Of a DNA stretch of 52,421 nucleotides, positions 7,037 through 15,617 are shown piece after piece. Both the position numbers and the translations under genes were made by a program. Origin of the DNA: Congzhengia sp045576635 (GTDB lineage: Bacteria > Bacillota > Clostridia > UBA1381 > UBA9506); contig JAZNGT010000033.1 of assembly GCA_045576635.1 (NCBI GenBank), forward strand, positions 1 through 52,421, in the 5' to 3' direction. The notes beneath the pieces were generated by a model that made no database searches, had not been told where the DNA came from, and saw only the letters and a list, made by a program, of their open reading frames with translations. Every line of letters starts with the position of its first letter. Within the stretch, counting starts at the first letter, position 1.

Positions 7037-7552
7037 TTGCCTCTTTATATACGAAAACGTTTCTTTTTCGCCTTTTTCTTTTAGCATGATAAGCCAGTTT
7101 TCCAGTGTGTCTGATGTTTCGGGGTGAATGGAGCGCCTTGCTTTACCACGCAGAAAGTATTCCAGTGGATGTGCGTCTTTATAAGCCTTCCCCTGATATA
7201 CTTTGCTTGCTGCCAAACGGTCGCAAAACATTTCTTTTACAAATACAAGCGGCATTTTTACGGGAGAAACCATTTTGGTTTCGGGATTGTAATCCGTCCA
7301 GTACTCAAAGTGGTGACGGTTTCTTCCTTTGTGGTGCATCCATGCTTCGGAAAAGCCTTTATGCTCACGTTCGCCCTCGTTTGGACTGCGGTCGCCTTTA
7401 AAATAGCGGACGCCGCACAAAAATTCAGAGGGCGAAAACTTTGACAAATCATGCAAAAGACCGCGCCACAAAATTCCCGCCTTTGCGCAGTGGATGATTA
7501 CCTTATGACGATGCTTTACGATTGTATTTAAATGGCCAAAAAAATTCTTCAT
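7031..7552 (-). CDS. DUF5662 family protein
   Basis: A 173-residue protein rich in His, Trp and Tyr, starting MKNFFGHLNTIVKHRHKV. Conserved-looking blocks are LLHDLSKFSPSEF (about 33-45) and HHKGRNRHHFEYW (about 72-84). The HD and HH pairs suggest a metal site, perhaps like HD-domain phosphohydrolases, but the activity of this family is not known to me. It lies 22 bp downstream of mutY in the same direction and is probably co-transcribed with it. Confidence 0.7.
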   Translation of the reverse strand: MKNFFGHLNTIVKHRHKVIIHCAKAGILWRGLLHDLSKFSPSEFLCGVRYFKGDRSPNEGEREHKGFSEAWMHHKGRNRHHFEYWTDYNPETKMVSPVKMPLVFVKEMFCDRLAASKVYQGKAYKDAHPLEYFLRGKARRSIHPETSDTLENWLIMLKEKGEKETFSYIKRQK

Positions 7553-7574
7553 TTTTTACCCGTCTTTCTTTTTT

Positions 7575-8624
7575 TTAGTCTATTAACTCACGAAACTTTC
7601 GAAACGCCGTTGGCAGTGCGATTTCTGAAATAAGTTGATTTTTTGTTACCCAAAAGAACGAATCACCGTTGCGCACGCACGTAAAACAGTAACACGTCAT
7701 ATCCCATTCGATGTGCGTAAAAATATGGCTTCTGTGTGCGGACTTTACAATATCCCTTGGCGTTATGCCGAGACTTTTTAAGGTGGCAACAGCCTCTTCT
7801 TTTGAAAGCGTACCGGAAACGTTCGGAAACTCCCACAAGCCACTTAAAAGTCCTTTATCATCTCGCTTATTTACCGCAAATTTATCGCCTGCGGAAAGCA
7901 CAAAAACTGTGCGCTCTTCTTTTTTACGCGGTGCTTTTTTGCGACGAACAGGGAGCGTTTCTTCTGTGCCGCTTTGATGCGCCTTGCATATGGAGTTTAA
8001 AGGACACGCATGACACAAAGGTGTGCCGTTTGGAATGCAGACGGTAGCGCCAAGTTCCATGAGGCTTTGCGTAAAATTGCCACAGTGGTTATCGGGATAT
8101 GCTTTTTTTAAAAGTTCCTGCGTTTCCCTTTTTGTTTTTGGGTCGTCAATACACATTTTACTTTCTGTAAGACGCGCGATAACCCTTAAAACATTTCCGT
8201 CTACGGCAGGTGTAGGTAAGTCATAACAAATGGAACAAATCGCACCCGCGGTATATTCCCCAATTCCGGGAAGCGACAAAACATCCTGATAATCAGCCGG
8301 GAAGTTACCGCCGAACTGCTCCATAATACAGTTTGCTGCTTTTTTTAAATTTTTTGCACGGTTATAATACCCTAGCCCCTCCCACAGTTTTAAAAGTGTG
8401 TCGTCATCAGCGTTTGCAAGATCGGAGATGGTGGGATATACATTTAAAAAATGGGTGTAATAATTTTTTACCGCTTCTACCCGCGTTTGTTGCAACATAA
8501 TTTCCGAAAGCCACACATGATAGGGGTTCTTGGTTTTACGCCACGGAAGCTCGCGCGCATTTTTTTTATACCATGGCAAAATAAGCGCGGGCAATTTTAA
8601 AATTCGGTTTATTTCTTCGTGCAT
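7575..8624 (-). CDS. mutY: Adenine DNA glycosylase MutY
   Basis: A 349-residue base-excision repair enzyme that removes adenine paired with 8-oxoguanine. The HhH-GPD domain shows SEIMLQQTRV (catalytic Glu), LPGIGEYTAGAI (hairpin-helix-hairpin) and PAVDGNVLRV (catalytic Asp). The 4Fe-4S ligands are in the C-x6-C-x2-C-x5-C pattern of CIPNGTPLCHACPLNSIC. The C-terminal third (about 225-349) is the MutT-like domain that recognises 8-oxoG. Length is normal. The ATG at 8624 has AGGAG upstream. It appears to head a two-gene unit with the DUF5662 gene. Confidence 0.95.
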   Translation of the reverse strand: MHEEINRILKLPALILPWYKKNARELPWRKTKNPYHVWLSEIMLQQTRVEAVKNYYTHFLNVYPTISDLANADDDTLLKLWEGLGYYNRAKNLKKAANCIMEQFGGNFPADYQDVLSLPGIGEYTAGAICSICYDLPTPAVDGNVLRVIARLTESKMCIDDPKTKRETQELLKKAYPDNHCGNFTQSLMELGATVCIPNGTPLCHACPLNSICKAHQSGTEETLPVRRKKAPRKKEERTVFVLSAGDKFAVNKRDDKGLLSGLWEFPNVSGTLSKEEAVATLKSLGITPRDIVKSAHRSHIFTHIEWDMTCYCFTCVRNGDSFFWVTKNQLISEIALPTAFRKFRELID

Positions 8625-8696
8625 TTTTTCTGTTCTCCTAACGAGATTCCTACTATGTTATTTTATCATATCGGCATACCAATGTCAAACTGCTGC

Positions 8697-8725
8697 TTGA
8701 TTTAAAACACAAAGTATAGTATAAT
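8697..8725 (+). promoter_or_regulatory. Promoter of cysK
   Basis: TTGATT (8697-8702), 17-base spacer, TATAAT (8720-8725), 51 bp before the cysK ATG. No T-box or S-box is seen in this short leader. Confidence 0.75.
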
Positions 8726-8776
8726 AAACACAAATGATGAGATAGTAAAAAGTATGTATAAAAGAGGAGTGTTGTT

Positions 8777-9706
8777 ATGGCAAAGATTGTGGAGTCGGCA
8801 GATAAACTGATCGGAAAAACACCGCTTTTAGAGATTAGGCATATAGAAAAAGAAGAGAAACTTTTAGCACAGGTTTTAGCAAAATTAGAATTTTTTAACC
8901 CCGCAGGCTCTGTAAAAGACAGAGTTGCGATGGCAATGTTAGACGACGCTGAAGAAAAAGGCATTTTAAATCAAGATACAGTCATCATCGAGCCGACAAG
9001 CGGAAACACCGGAATCGGTCTTGCATCTGTTGCGGCGGCAAGAGGATATAAAATGATAATCGTAATGCCGGACACAATGTCCGTTGAGCGCCGGCAGATT
9101 ATGAAAGCCTACGGCGCAGAAGTTGTGTTAAGTGACGGCACAAAGGGAATGCAGGGCGCAATTGACCTTGCAAATGAATTAAAAGAAAAGTACCCGAACA
9201 GTTTTATTCCGGGGCAGTTTACAAATCCCGTGAATGCGGAGATACACAAAAAGACCACCGGTCCTGAAATCTGGGACGATACAGACGGCAAGGTAGATAT
9301 CTTCGTAGCCGGTGTAGGTACAGGCGGTACCATTACCGGTGTGGGTGAATTTTTAAAATCGAAAAATCCTGATGTCAAAATTGTGGCGGTAGAGCCGGCA
9401 TCGTCTCATGTACTGTCGGGTGGCAAAGCGGGTGCACACGGTATTCAGGGAATCGGTGCAGGCTTTGTGCCTGAGGTTTTAAATACAGATATTTATGATG
9501 AAATCGTTACGGTAGAAGATAGCGATGCGTATGAAACCGGAAAAATGCTCGGCAAAAAGGAAGGCGTTCTTGTGGGGATTTCTTCCGGTGCAGCACTTTA
9601 TGCAGCAATTAAACTCGCAAAAAAACCGGAGAACGAAGGAAAAACGATTGTCGTTTTACTGCCCGATACCGGTGACAGATACTTATCCACCCCAATGTTT
9701 CAATAA
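8777..9706 (+). CDS. cysK: Cysteine synthase A (O-acetylserine sulfhydrylase)
   Basis: A 309-residue PLP enzyme that makes cysteine from O-acetylserine and sulfide. The PLP lysine is K47 in NPAGSVKDR, the substrate loop is PTSGNTGIGLA, and the phosphate-binding loop is GVGTGGTITGVG. Length and motifs match CysK rather than cystathionine beta-synthase. GAGGAG precedes the ATG. It is a single-gene unit with its own promoter and a shared terminator, convergent with mtnN. Confidence 0.95.
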   Translation: MAKIVESADKLIGKTPLLEIRHIEKEEKLLAQVLAKLEFFNPAGSVKDRVAMAMLDDAEEKGILNQDTVIIEPTSGNTGIGLASVAAARGYKMIIVMPDTMSVERRQIMKAYGAEVVLSDGTKGMQGAIDLANELKEKYPNSFIPGQFTNPVNAEIHKKTTGPEIWDDTDGKVDIFVAGVGTGGTITGVGEFLKSKNPDVKIVAVEPASSHVLSGGKAGAHGIQGIGAGFVPEVLNTDIYDEIVTVEDSDAYETGKMLGKKEGVLVGISSGAALYAAIKLAKKPENEGKTIVVLLPDTGDRYLSTPMFQ

Positions 9707-9741
9707 AAAAGACGCTTCTCGTTTTGAGAAGCTTCTTTTTT
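9705..9741. terminator. Bidirectional terminator between cysK and mtnN
   Basis: A stem with GCTTCTC (9714-9720) and GAGAAGC (9726-9732) as its core, extended by A6/T6 runs on both sides, with one mismatch. It suits both convergent genes. Confidence 0.8.
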
Positions 9742-9744
9742 ATT

Positions 9745-10431
9745 TTAGTACTGTTTTATAAATTCTTTCATTACGCATACGGCAGCGTTTGCCGCTTTTT
9801 CCAAAAATGCAAAATAGTCTTCTGCACCCGTACCGTCAGCAGAATCGGAAATGGCACGCAAAACGCAAAATCTTACGTTGTTTACATAACACACATGTCC
9901 AATGGAGCCGCCTTCCATTTCGCCGGCAATGGCGCCAAACTCTTTTACAATTTCGTCTTTCACGTCTTGTGATGCTAAAAAGCGGTCGCCCGTTGCGATG
10001 GTTCCTATGCGATAGGGAATATTCTGCTTTTCAATCGCGTTTTTAAGGAGTTCAATCAAATCTTTATCTGCGGGGAACTTTACGACATTGATGCCGGAAA
10101 TAAGGCCTTTTGGGTCTCCTAATGGAGAAGTATCCATATCGTGCTGTACTACATTTTCCGAAAGGGCAATGTTGCCGATGGAAAGTTCGTTAGACAGCGT
10201 TCCTGCCACGCCGGTGTTTATGATTACCTCCGGCGCGTATTTTAAAATCATCGTCTGTGCACAAATTGCGGCGAACACCTTTCCTACACCGCAGACTGCT
10301 AAAACAACTTCTTTTCCCCAAATTGTACCGCGTAAAAATTCAATACCGCTTACGGTTTCACTTTTTCTGTTTTCCAGCATATCAGAAAGTGCTTTGATTT
10401 CTATGCCCATGGCACCGATAATTCCTATCAT
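9745..10431 (-). CDS. mtnN: 5'-methylthioadenosine/S-adenosylhomocysteine nucleosidase
   Basis: A 228-residue enzyme that cleaves MTA and SAH, giving S-ribosylhomocysteine for LuxS. The catalytic residues are seen as E11 (MGIEIKAL), the ribose-binding EMEGG (E171/E173) and D196 in ISDSADG. The start codon overlaps the luxS stop by 4 bp (ATGA), so the two are translationally coupled and catalyse consecutive steps of SAH recycling. Confidence 0.95.
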   Translation of the reverse strand: MIGIIGAMGIEIKALSDMLENRKSETVSGIEFLRGTIWGKEVVLAVCGVGKVFAAICAQTMILKYAPEVIINTGVAGTLSNELSIGNIALSENVVQHDMDTSPLGDPKGLISGINVVKFPADKDLIELLKNAIEKQNIPYRIGTIATGDRFLASQDVKDEIVKEFGAIAGEMEGGSIGHVCYVNNVRFCVLRAISDSADGTGAEDYFAFLEKAANAAVCVMKEFIKQY

Positions 10432-10901
10432 TTGTCTTCTCCTTTCGGATAGATAAAGTTATTTTTATCTTCTTCTAAAACAGCAAGAAACCGTTTCGCT
10501 TCAAGTTTTGCCTTTTCAAGACTTAAATTGCGGTAATTTCCGCACTCGATTTCGCTCATACCAAACATTTCGCCGTCGTGGAGAATGATTTTTTGAAGTG
10601 TTTCTTTGATCACTTCCCGCACAATGTCGTTATCGGCGTTATTGACCAAAAGATAAAACCCTGTCTGACAACCCATAGGACCAAAATACAAAATATCCTC
10701 TTTTAACGAAGAACTGCGCACATAGGTTGCAAACATGTGCTCTAATGAATGCATGGTGGCATGATCCATTAAATCATCCGTGTTTGGTTTTCTGGTTCTT
10801 AAATCATAGGTGGTAACGCCTTTGTCAATTCTTGAAATATAAAGTCCGGGCGTGATAAATCTGTGGTCCACCTCAAAACTTGCAATTTTTTTTACTTCCA
10901 T
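10428..10901 (-). CDS. luxS: S-ribosylhomocysteine lyase LuxS
   Basis: A 157-residue metalloenzyme that splits S-ribosylhomocysteine into homocysteine and the AI-2 precursor DPD. The metal ligands are in the HSLEH motif (H51, E54, H55) plus a later Cys in EIECGNYRNL. C78 in GPMGCQTGFY is the second conserved cysteine. It is the middle gene of rluA-luxS-mtnN, starting 12 bp after the pseudouridine synthase. No AI-2 receptor or uptake genes are in the window, so its role here may be metabolic only. Confidence 0.96.
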   Translation of the reverse strand: MEVKKIASFEVDHRFITPGLYISRIDKGVTTYDLRTRKPNTDDLMDHATMHSLEHMFATYVRSSSLKEDILYFGPMGCQTGFYLLVNNADNDIVREVIKETLQKIILHDGEMFGMSEIECGNYRNLSLEKAKLEAKRFLAVLEEDKNNFIYPKGEDK

Positions 10902-10913
10902 ATGAGACTCCTT

Positions 10914-11876
10914 TTACAGTTTGTTTTCTATTGTTTCCCACGTTTTTGCAGGGCTTTGAATCGCGATTTCTTTCTTATTTAAATAGGAAAGGATGCCGGC
11001 ATCCGATTCGAATGCAAATCTAACTTTAAAGGCAATCAGCGCCTGACGTGTAAGGAGCGCATCTTTTCTTAGTTTTCCATATTTACCGTCGCCCAAAAGG
11101 GGATGACCGATGTGCGCCATATGTGCACGAATCTGGTGTGTTCTTCCTGTAATTAAGTTTACTTCTGCCAAATCGTGATTTTTATACTGCTTTAACACCT
11201 TGTATTCCGTAACCATTTCTTTGCAGCCGGGAACGTGCGTATCCGTTACGTGCGCAAGTTTCATCTTTTCATCTTTTCGGTGATAGGCGCGCAAGGTGTC
11301 GCTTTCTTTCGGCAAATGTCCGCAAACGATACAAAGATATGTTTTTTTCAGTTCTCTGTCTTTAATTTTCTGACACAGAATACGAAGTGCCTCGGCGTTT
11401 TTTGCAGCAAGGACAATGCCCTCTGTATTGCGGTCAATGCGATGCGCAAGAGCAGGGGTAAAGGTAATATCTTTGTCCGGCACGTATTCTCTCTTATCGT
11501 ACAGATATTTTAAAATGCGGTTAATTAACGTATCCGGCGTTTCGGTCTCGTCTGCGTGCACGCTTAAACCCTGCGGCTTGTTGACTGCGATGATATTTTC
11601 GTCTTCGTATAAAACATCCAATGGTGCAGAGGATAAAAGCAAAAACGCATCGGCACCATCTTTTTTCTCGAAAAATTCGTCGTTTATATACGCTTCTAAA
11701 AAATCGCCTTCCTTTAATATATACTCGGGGGTGGTTATGCGTGCGCCGTTTACCTTAATCCGCTTTTTGCGCAACGATTTATAAACCAGGCTCTTGGGCA
11801 TAGCCTTAAAGGTTTTGATTAAAAACTTATCCAGACGCTGCGCCGAATCGTTTTTTGTAATTGTAAATGATTTCAT
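10914..11876 (-). CDS. RluA-family 23S rRNA pseudouridine synthase
   Basis: A 320-residue RNA-modifying enzyme. Residues about 13-75 form an S4 RNA-binding domain (AQRLDKFLIKTFK), and about 90-290 the catalytic domain. The catalytic Asp lies in HRIDRNTEG; a second signature, GRTHQIRAHMAHIGHPLLGD, is complete. The RluC/RluD/YjbO-type target uridines cannot be told from the sequence. AAGGAAG precedes the ATG. It leads the operon with luxS and mtnN, from the promoter at 11906-11934. Confidence 0.92.
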   Translation of the reverse strand: MKSFTITKNDSAQRLDKFLIKTFKAMPKSLVYKSLRKKRIKVNGARITTPEYILKEGDFLEAYINDEFFEKKDGADAFLLLSSAPLDVLYEDENIIAVNKPQGLSVHADETETPDTLINRILKYLYDKREYVPDKDITFTPALAHRIDRNTEGIVLAAKNAEALRILCQKIKDRELKKTYLCIVCGHLPKESDTLRAYHRKDEKMKLAHVTDTHVPGCKEMVTEYKVLKQYKNHDLAEVNLITGRTHQIRAHMAHIGHPLLGDGKYGKLRKDALLTRQALIAFKVRFAFESDAGILSYLNKKEIAIQSPAKTWETIENKL

Positions 11877-11905
11877 AGTTTCTTCCTTATATAATATATA
11901 GGGAT

Positions 11906-11934
11906 ATTATACCACAGAAAACGTTAGGATTCAA
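11906..11934 (-). promoter_or_regulatory. Promoter of rluA-luxS-mtnN
   Basis: On the minus strand TTGAAT (11934-11929), 17-base spacer, TATAAT (11911-11906), about 30 bp before the start codon. It diverges from the S10 operon promoter, about 100 bp away. Confidence 0.7.
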
Positions 11935-12036
11935 TCTTTTTTGTAGCCAAAGAGAAAAAGTAAAATTGCACAATAAACAAGAAAAAAGAAACGAAAACTT
12001 TGTGAAATATTTTTTTGAGATTTTTTCACAAAAAAC

Positions 12037-12065
12037 TTGCATTTGGGGCATCCGTATAGTATAAT
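12037..12065 (+). promoter_or_regulatory. Promoter of the S10-spc-alpha operon
   Basis: TTGCAT (12037-12042), 17-base spacer, perfect TATAAT (12060-12065). It lies about 310 bp before rpsJ. I saw no equally good promoter before the next genes, so it may serve the whole cluster. Confidence 0.75.
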
Positions 12066-12071
12066 TAAAGG

Positions 12072-12373
12072 GCTGTGATATGGCATACGAGGAAGTGGGA
12101 GGTTGCCGCGTAACTACGCGGGTTTTTCCATGGAGAATGTCCGATTCATGAAACCGGGCGACATTCATCACGCAACAACGGCTTATTCTAAACGCAGGCA
12201 TACTATGCCCGCGTGTGTCCGTTTGTGCAGACTGATTGTATCTTTTTAAGACCCGGAGACCGAACATTGGTTTTCGGTATTATTTATGAGAGGGCGCAAA
12301 ACGCCCGGCTCAGTGTCAAAAAGATGCTGTCGTTCCATCACAGACAAAAATTTGATTTAAGGAGGAAACACAA
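12072..12373 (+). promoter_or_regulatory. Structured 5' leader of the S10 operon
   Basis: About 300 nt between the expected start site and rpsJ with no convincing ORF. Predicted hairpins: CCGCGT/ACGCGG (12106-12121) followed by GTTTTT, which looks like an attenuator; GAATGTC with GACATTC (12135-12166); ACGC-GGCAT/ATGCC-GCGT (12192-12214); ACCGAA/TTCGGT (about 12260-12279); and GGGCG/CGCCC (12292-12306). Ribosomal-protein leaders with this role are well known; which protein would bind here (L4 in E. coli) is not known. The rpsJ Shine-Dalgarno is AAGGAGG. Confidence 0.55.
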
Positions 12374-12688
12374 ATGGCACAAGCAAGCCAGAAAATGAGA
12401 ATCAGACTCAAATCCTACGACCATGTACTCTTGGACCAGTCCGCAGAGAAAATCGTAGAAACAGCCAGAAGAAACGGAGCAAAGGTATCAGGCCCGATTC
12501 CGCTTCCGACAAAGAAGGAAATCGTTACGATTCTCCGTGCTGTTCACAAGTACAAGGATTCCAGAGAACAGTTTGAGATGAGAACTCATAAAAGATTAAT
12601 CGAAATCTTGTTGCCCACACCGAAAACGGTTGATGCACTCATGAGAATTGAGCTTCCCGCTGGTGTAGACATTGAGATAAAGAACTGA
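12374..12688 (+). CDS. rpsJ: 30S ribosomal protein S10
   Basis: A 104-residue protein of the 30S head, also the NusE partner of NusB in transcription antitermination. The family signatures RIRLKSYDHVLLDQS near the start and RTHKRLIEI towards the end are both present. It is the first gene of the operon, behind the long leader. A 122-bp gap with three hairpins separates it from rplC. Confidence 0.97.
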   Translation: MAQASQKMRIRLKSYDHVLLDQSAEKIVETARRNGAKVSGPIPLPTKKEIVTILRAVHKYKDSREQFEMRTHKRLIEILLPTPKTVDALMRIELPAGVDIEIKN

Positions 12689-12702
12689 TAAAAATCGGTT
12701 CG

Positions 12703-12800
12703 CAAGCTGCAAAGCGGCTTGAAAAAAAGGCACTGCCGCATTTTTAAACTCCGCGGCGGGTCATGTTCGTGGAAAACCATGAACCAATAACCAAAATTGG
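12703..12800 (+). other. Hairpin-rich gap between rpsJ and rplC
   Basis: Three possible stems: CAAGCTGC/GCGGCTTG (12703-12721), GTTCGTGG/CCATGAAC (about 12765-12784) and CCAAT/ATTGG (12784-12800). The 3' arm of the last runs into the GGAGGTG Shine-Dalgarno of rplC, so it could mask that site. Confidence 0.4.
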
Positions 12801-12810
12801 AGGTGCTTTT

Positions 12811-13440
12811 ATGAAGAAAGCGATTTTAGGCAAAAAGCTCGGCATGACACAGCTTTTCGGCGAAGACGGCATCATGATTCCCGTTACAGTCGTTGAAGCA
12901 GGTCCTTGCAGAGTGATTCAGAAAAAAACAATCGACAATGACGGCTACGAAGCTGTTCAGGTCGGCTTCGGCGAAAAGAAAGAAAAACACACGCCGAAAG
13001 CAATGCAGGGTCATTTCAAAAAAGCAGGCACAGGTTACATGAAGTATCTTCGTGAATTAAAACTTGAATCTGCAGCAGAAATGAACGTAGGCGACGAAAT
13101 CAAAGCAGATGTATTCGCTGCCGGTGATGCAGTTGACGTAACAGGCATCACAAAAGGTAAAGGTTATGCCGGTACCATCAAAAGATGGGGAACACACAGA
13201 GGTCCTATGACACACGGTTCCGGTTACCACAGAGGCCCCGGTTCTTTGGGCGCATGTTCTACACCGTCCAGAGTTATGAAAGGCAAGAAACTTGCCGGAC
13301 ACTTGGGTGTTGAAAAAGTAACAATTCAGAATCTTGAAGTTGTTTTGGTTGACGTTGAAAAGAATGTCATCGCAATCAAAGGCGCAATTCCCGGTCCTAA
13401 GGGCGGAATGGTTATCATCAAAGATTCTGTTAAGGCATAA
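12811..13440 (+). CDS. rplC: 50S ribosomal protein L3
   Basis: A 209-residue protein that starts 50S assembly and reaches the peptidyl transferase centre. The start chosen is ATG 12811 (MKKAILGKKLGMTQ), behind GGAGGTG; an upstream in-frame ATG at 12763 would add 16 residues not found in the family. The loop region GTIKRWGTHRGPMTHGSGYH is the conserved extension with the Gln/His methylation region. Confidence 0.97.
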   Translation: MKKAILGKKLGMTQLFGEDGIMIPVTVVEAGPCRVIQKKTIDNDGYEAVQVGFGEKKEKHTPKAMQGHFKKAGTGYMKYLRELKLESAAEMNVGDEIKADVFAAGDAVDVTGITKGKGYAGTIKRWGTHRGPMTHGSGYHRGPGSLGACSTPSRVMKGKKLAGHLGVEKVTIQNLEVVLVDVEKNVIAIKGAIPGPKGGMVIIKDSVKA

Positions 13441-13469
13441 CGGAAACGAATACGAAAGGAGGAAGTTAA

Positions 13470-14093
13470 ATGCCTAACGCGAAATTATTTAACATGAAAG
13501 GTAAAGAAGTCGGAACCTGCGAACTTAATGACGCAGTATTCGGTATCGAACCGAACAAAACGGCTATCCATACAGTAGTAGTTAGTTACCTCGGCAATCA
13601 GAGACAGGGCACACAGAGTGCATTGACCCGTGCAGAAGTTCGCGGCGGTGGTATCAAACCGTGGAGACAAAAAGGTACAGGCCGTGCAAGACAGGGTTCT
13701 ATCAGAAGTCCTCAGTGGACTGGCGGTGGTGTTGTATTTGCGCCGAAGCCGAGAAGTTACAGAACAAGCATCAATAAGAAGATTAAGCAGCTCGCAATGC
13801 GTTCTGCATTATCCGCAAAACTTGCTGATAACGAAATGCTTCTTTTAGACAGCATCGCGGTTGAAGAAATCAAGACAAAGACAATCGTTAGCATGCTCAA
13901 AGACTTAAACGTAGCAGAAAAAACATTAATTGTTCTTCCTGAATATGATGAAAAGGTTTATCTCTCTGCGAAGAACATTCCCGGAGTTGGCGTGTCTTAC
14001 GTGGGAATGCTTAATGTGTACGAATTATTAAAGTACAACAAAGTAATTATCGCAAAAGACGCCGCCGATAAATTAGGGGAGGTGTACGCGTAA
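13470..14093 (+). CDS. rplD: 50S ribosomal protein L4
   Basis: A 207-residue protein lining the exit tunnel. The tunnel loop GGGIKPWRQKGTGRARQGS is intact. In E. coli L4 also represses the S10 operon through its leader; whether this is true here is unknown, but the long leader makes it a candidate. The stop codon overlaps the rplW start by one base. Confidence 0.97.
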   Translation: MPNAKLFNMKGKEVGTCELNDAVFGIEPNKTAIHTVVVSYLGNQRQGTQSALTRAEVRGGGIKPWRQKGTGRARQGSIRSPQWTGGGVVFAPKPRSYRTSINKKIKQLAMRSALSAKLADNEMLLLDSIAVEEIKTKTIVSMLKDLNVAEKTLIVLPEYDEKVYLSAKNIPGVGVSYVGMLNVYELLKYNKVIIAKDAADKLGEVYA

Positions 14094-14386
14094 TGAAAAG
14101 CTCATACGATATCATTTTAAAGCCCGTCATTACCGAAAACAGCATGGATATGCTGGCTGAGAAAAAATACACATTCAAAGTTGCAACCGACGCAAACAAA
14201 ATCGAAATCAAAAAAGCAATTGAAGAAATTTTCGATGTAAAAGTTGAAAAAGTTACAACAATGAATATGGACGGCAAGCTCAAGAGAATGGGCAGATATG
14301 AAGGCAGAAGAGCTGCCTACAAGAAAGCTGTTGTGAAACTCACAGAAGACAGCAAAACCATCGAATTCTTTGAAAGCATGGTTTAA
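14093..14386 (+). CDS. rplW: 50S ribosomal protein L23
   Basis: A 97-residue protein at the tunnel exit, a docking site for trigger factor and the signal recognition particle. It shows DIILKPVITENS at the start and the ribosomal fold region KVEKVTTMNMDGKLKRMGR. It overlaps rplD by one base (TAATG), so coupled translation is likely. Confidence 0.96.
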   Translation: MKSSYDIILKPVITENSMDMLAEKKYTFKVATDANKIEIKKAIEEIFDVKVEKVTTMNMDGKLKRMGRYEGRRAAYKKAVVKLTEDSKTIEFFESMV

Positions 14387-14418
14387 TAGACTAATTTCGT
14401 AATTAAGGAGTGAACAGG

Positions 14419-15252
14419 ATGCCGATAAAAAAATATAATCCTACGTCACCGGCGAGAAGATTCATGACGGTTTCCACCTTTGATGAAATCACAAAGACAG
14501 AACCGGAAAGATCGCTCTTAGAGCCCATGAACAAAACCGGCGGTAGGAACAGCTATGGCAGAATCACCGTACGTCACAGAGGCGGCGGCAACAGAAGAAA
14601 GTACAGAATCATTGATTTTAAAAGAAATAAGATCGGTAACGCTACCGTAATTGGTATCGAATACGATCCGAACAGATCCGCAAACATTGCTCTCGTTCAG
14701 TACGAGGACGGCGAAAAGAGATATTTCTTAGCTCCCTTGGGCGTTACAGACGGAACCGTTTTAGTAACAAACCCCGAAGGCGCAGATATCAAACCGGGTA
14801 ACGCAATGCAAATTGCAAACATCCCCGTTGGTACTTTAATTCACAACATCGAGCTTCGTCCCGGAAAAGGCGGTCAGCTTGTAAGAACAGCAGGCGCTTC
14901 CGCACAGCTCATGGCGAAAGAAGACAAGTACGCACAGGTAAGACTTCCTTCCGGTGAAGTTCGCCTCATTGCAATGAACTGTATGGCAACCATCGGTCAG
15001 GTTGGTAACTTAGACCATGAAAACATTTCTATCGGTAAAGCCGGCAGAAAACGTCACATGGGTTGGAGACCGACAGTAAGAGGTTCTGTAATGAACCCCT
15101 GCGATCACCCGCACGGTGGTGGTGAAGGTAAGTCTCCGGTAGGTCGTCCCGGACCGGTTACACCTTGGGGCAAACCTGCTTTGGGTCTTAAGACCAGAAA
15201 GAAAAAGAACTTAAACGACAAGTTCATTGTAAAGAGAAGAAACGACAAATAA
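14419..15252 (+). CDS. rplB: 50S ribosomal protein L2
   Basis: A 277-residue protein needed for subunit joining and peptidyl transfer. The conserved C-terminal block NPCDHPHGGGEGKSPVGR, with its functional His, is present, followed by GLKTRKKK. ATG 14419 (MPIKKYNPTSPARRF) was chosen; a GTG at 14410 would add three residues and lie inside the AAGGAGTGA Shine-Dalgarno. Confidence 0.97.
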   Translation: MPIKKYNPTSPARRFMTVSTFDEITKTEPERSLLEPMNKTGGRNSYGRITVRHRGGGNRRKYRIIDFKRNKIGNATVIGIEYDPNRSANIALVQYEDGEKRYFLAPLGVTDGTVLVTNPEGADIKPGNAMQIANIPVGTLIHNIELRPGKGGQLVRTAGASAQLMAKEDKYAQVRLPSGEVRLIAMNCMATIGQVGNLDHENISIGKAGRKRHMGWRPTVRGSVMNPCDHPHGGGEGKSPVGRPGPVTPWGKPALGLKTRKKKNLNDKFIVKRRNDK

Positions 15253-15312
15253 TTATTGGAAGTAATCTACCGGGGTTATTCCCCGGGAAATCTTCGGCGA
15301 AGGAGGATTAAG

Positions 15313-15588
15313 ATGGGTAGATCGGTTAAAAAAGGACCTTTCGTACAAGAAAAGCTTTTGGCAAGAATCGTTAAAATGAACGAAGCCAACGAAAAAAGAG
15401 TTTTAAAGACATGGTCAAGAAGCTCAACCATTTTCCCTGAAATGGTAGGACACACCATCGCAGTGCATGACGGAAGAAAGCACGTGCCGGTGTTTATCTC
15501 AGAAGATATGGTTGGACATAAGCTCGGTGAATTTGCACCGACAAGAACCTTCAAAGGTCATGCCGGAAATAAAACAAGCGGTAAATAA
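15313..15588 (+). CDS. rpsS: 30S ribosomal protein S19
   Basis: A 91-residue protein of the 30S head that contacts S13 and the A-site tRNA. The start chosen is ATG 15313 (MGRSVKKGPF), behind AGGAGG; an in-frame ATG at 15256 would add 19 atypical residues. The gap before it contains the stem CCGGGGTTATTCCCCGG (15271-15287), a possible processing site. Confidence 0.96.
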   Translation: MGRSVKKGPFVQEKLLARIVKMNEANEKRVLKTWSRSSTIFPEMVGHTIAVHDGRKHVPVFISEDMVGHKLGEFAPTRTFKGHAGNKTSGK

Positions 15589-15617
15589 TATTTCCTTTTA
15601 AGAGAGGAGGAGTCATT

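Noticed and set aside
11887..12267. A minus-strand ORF of 126 codons before the S10 operon.
   Set aside because: It lies across both divergent promoters and the structured leader, has no ribosome binding site and no family resemblance.
12213..12398. A 61-codon plus-strand ORF in the S10 leader.
   Set aside because: It overlaps the rpsJ start in another frame, has no ribosome binding site and covers hairpin sequences.
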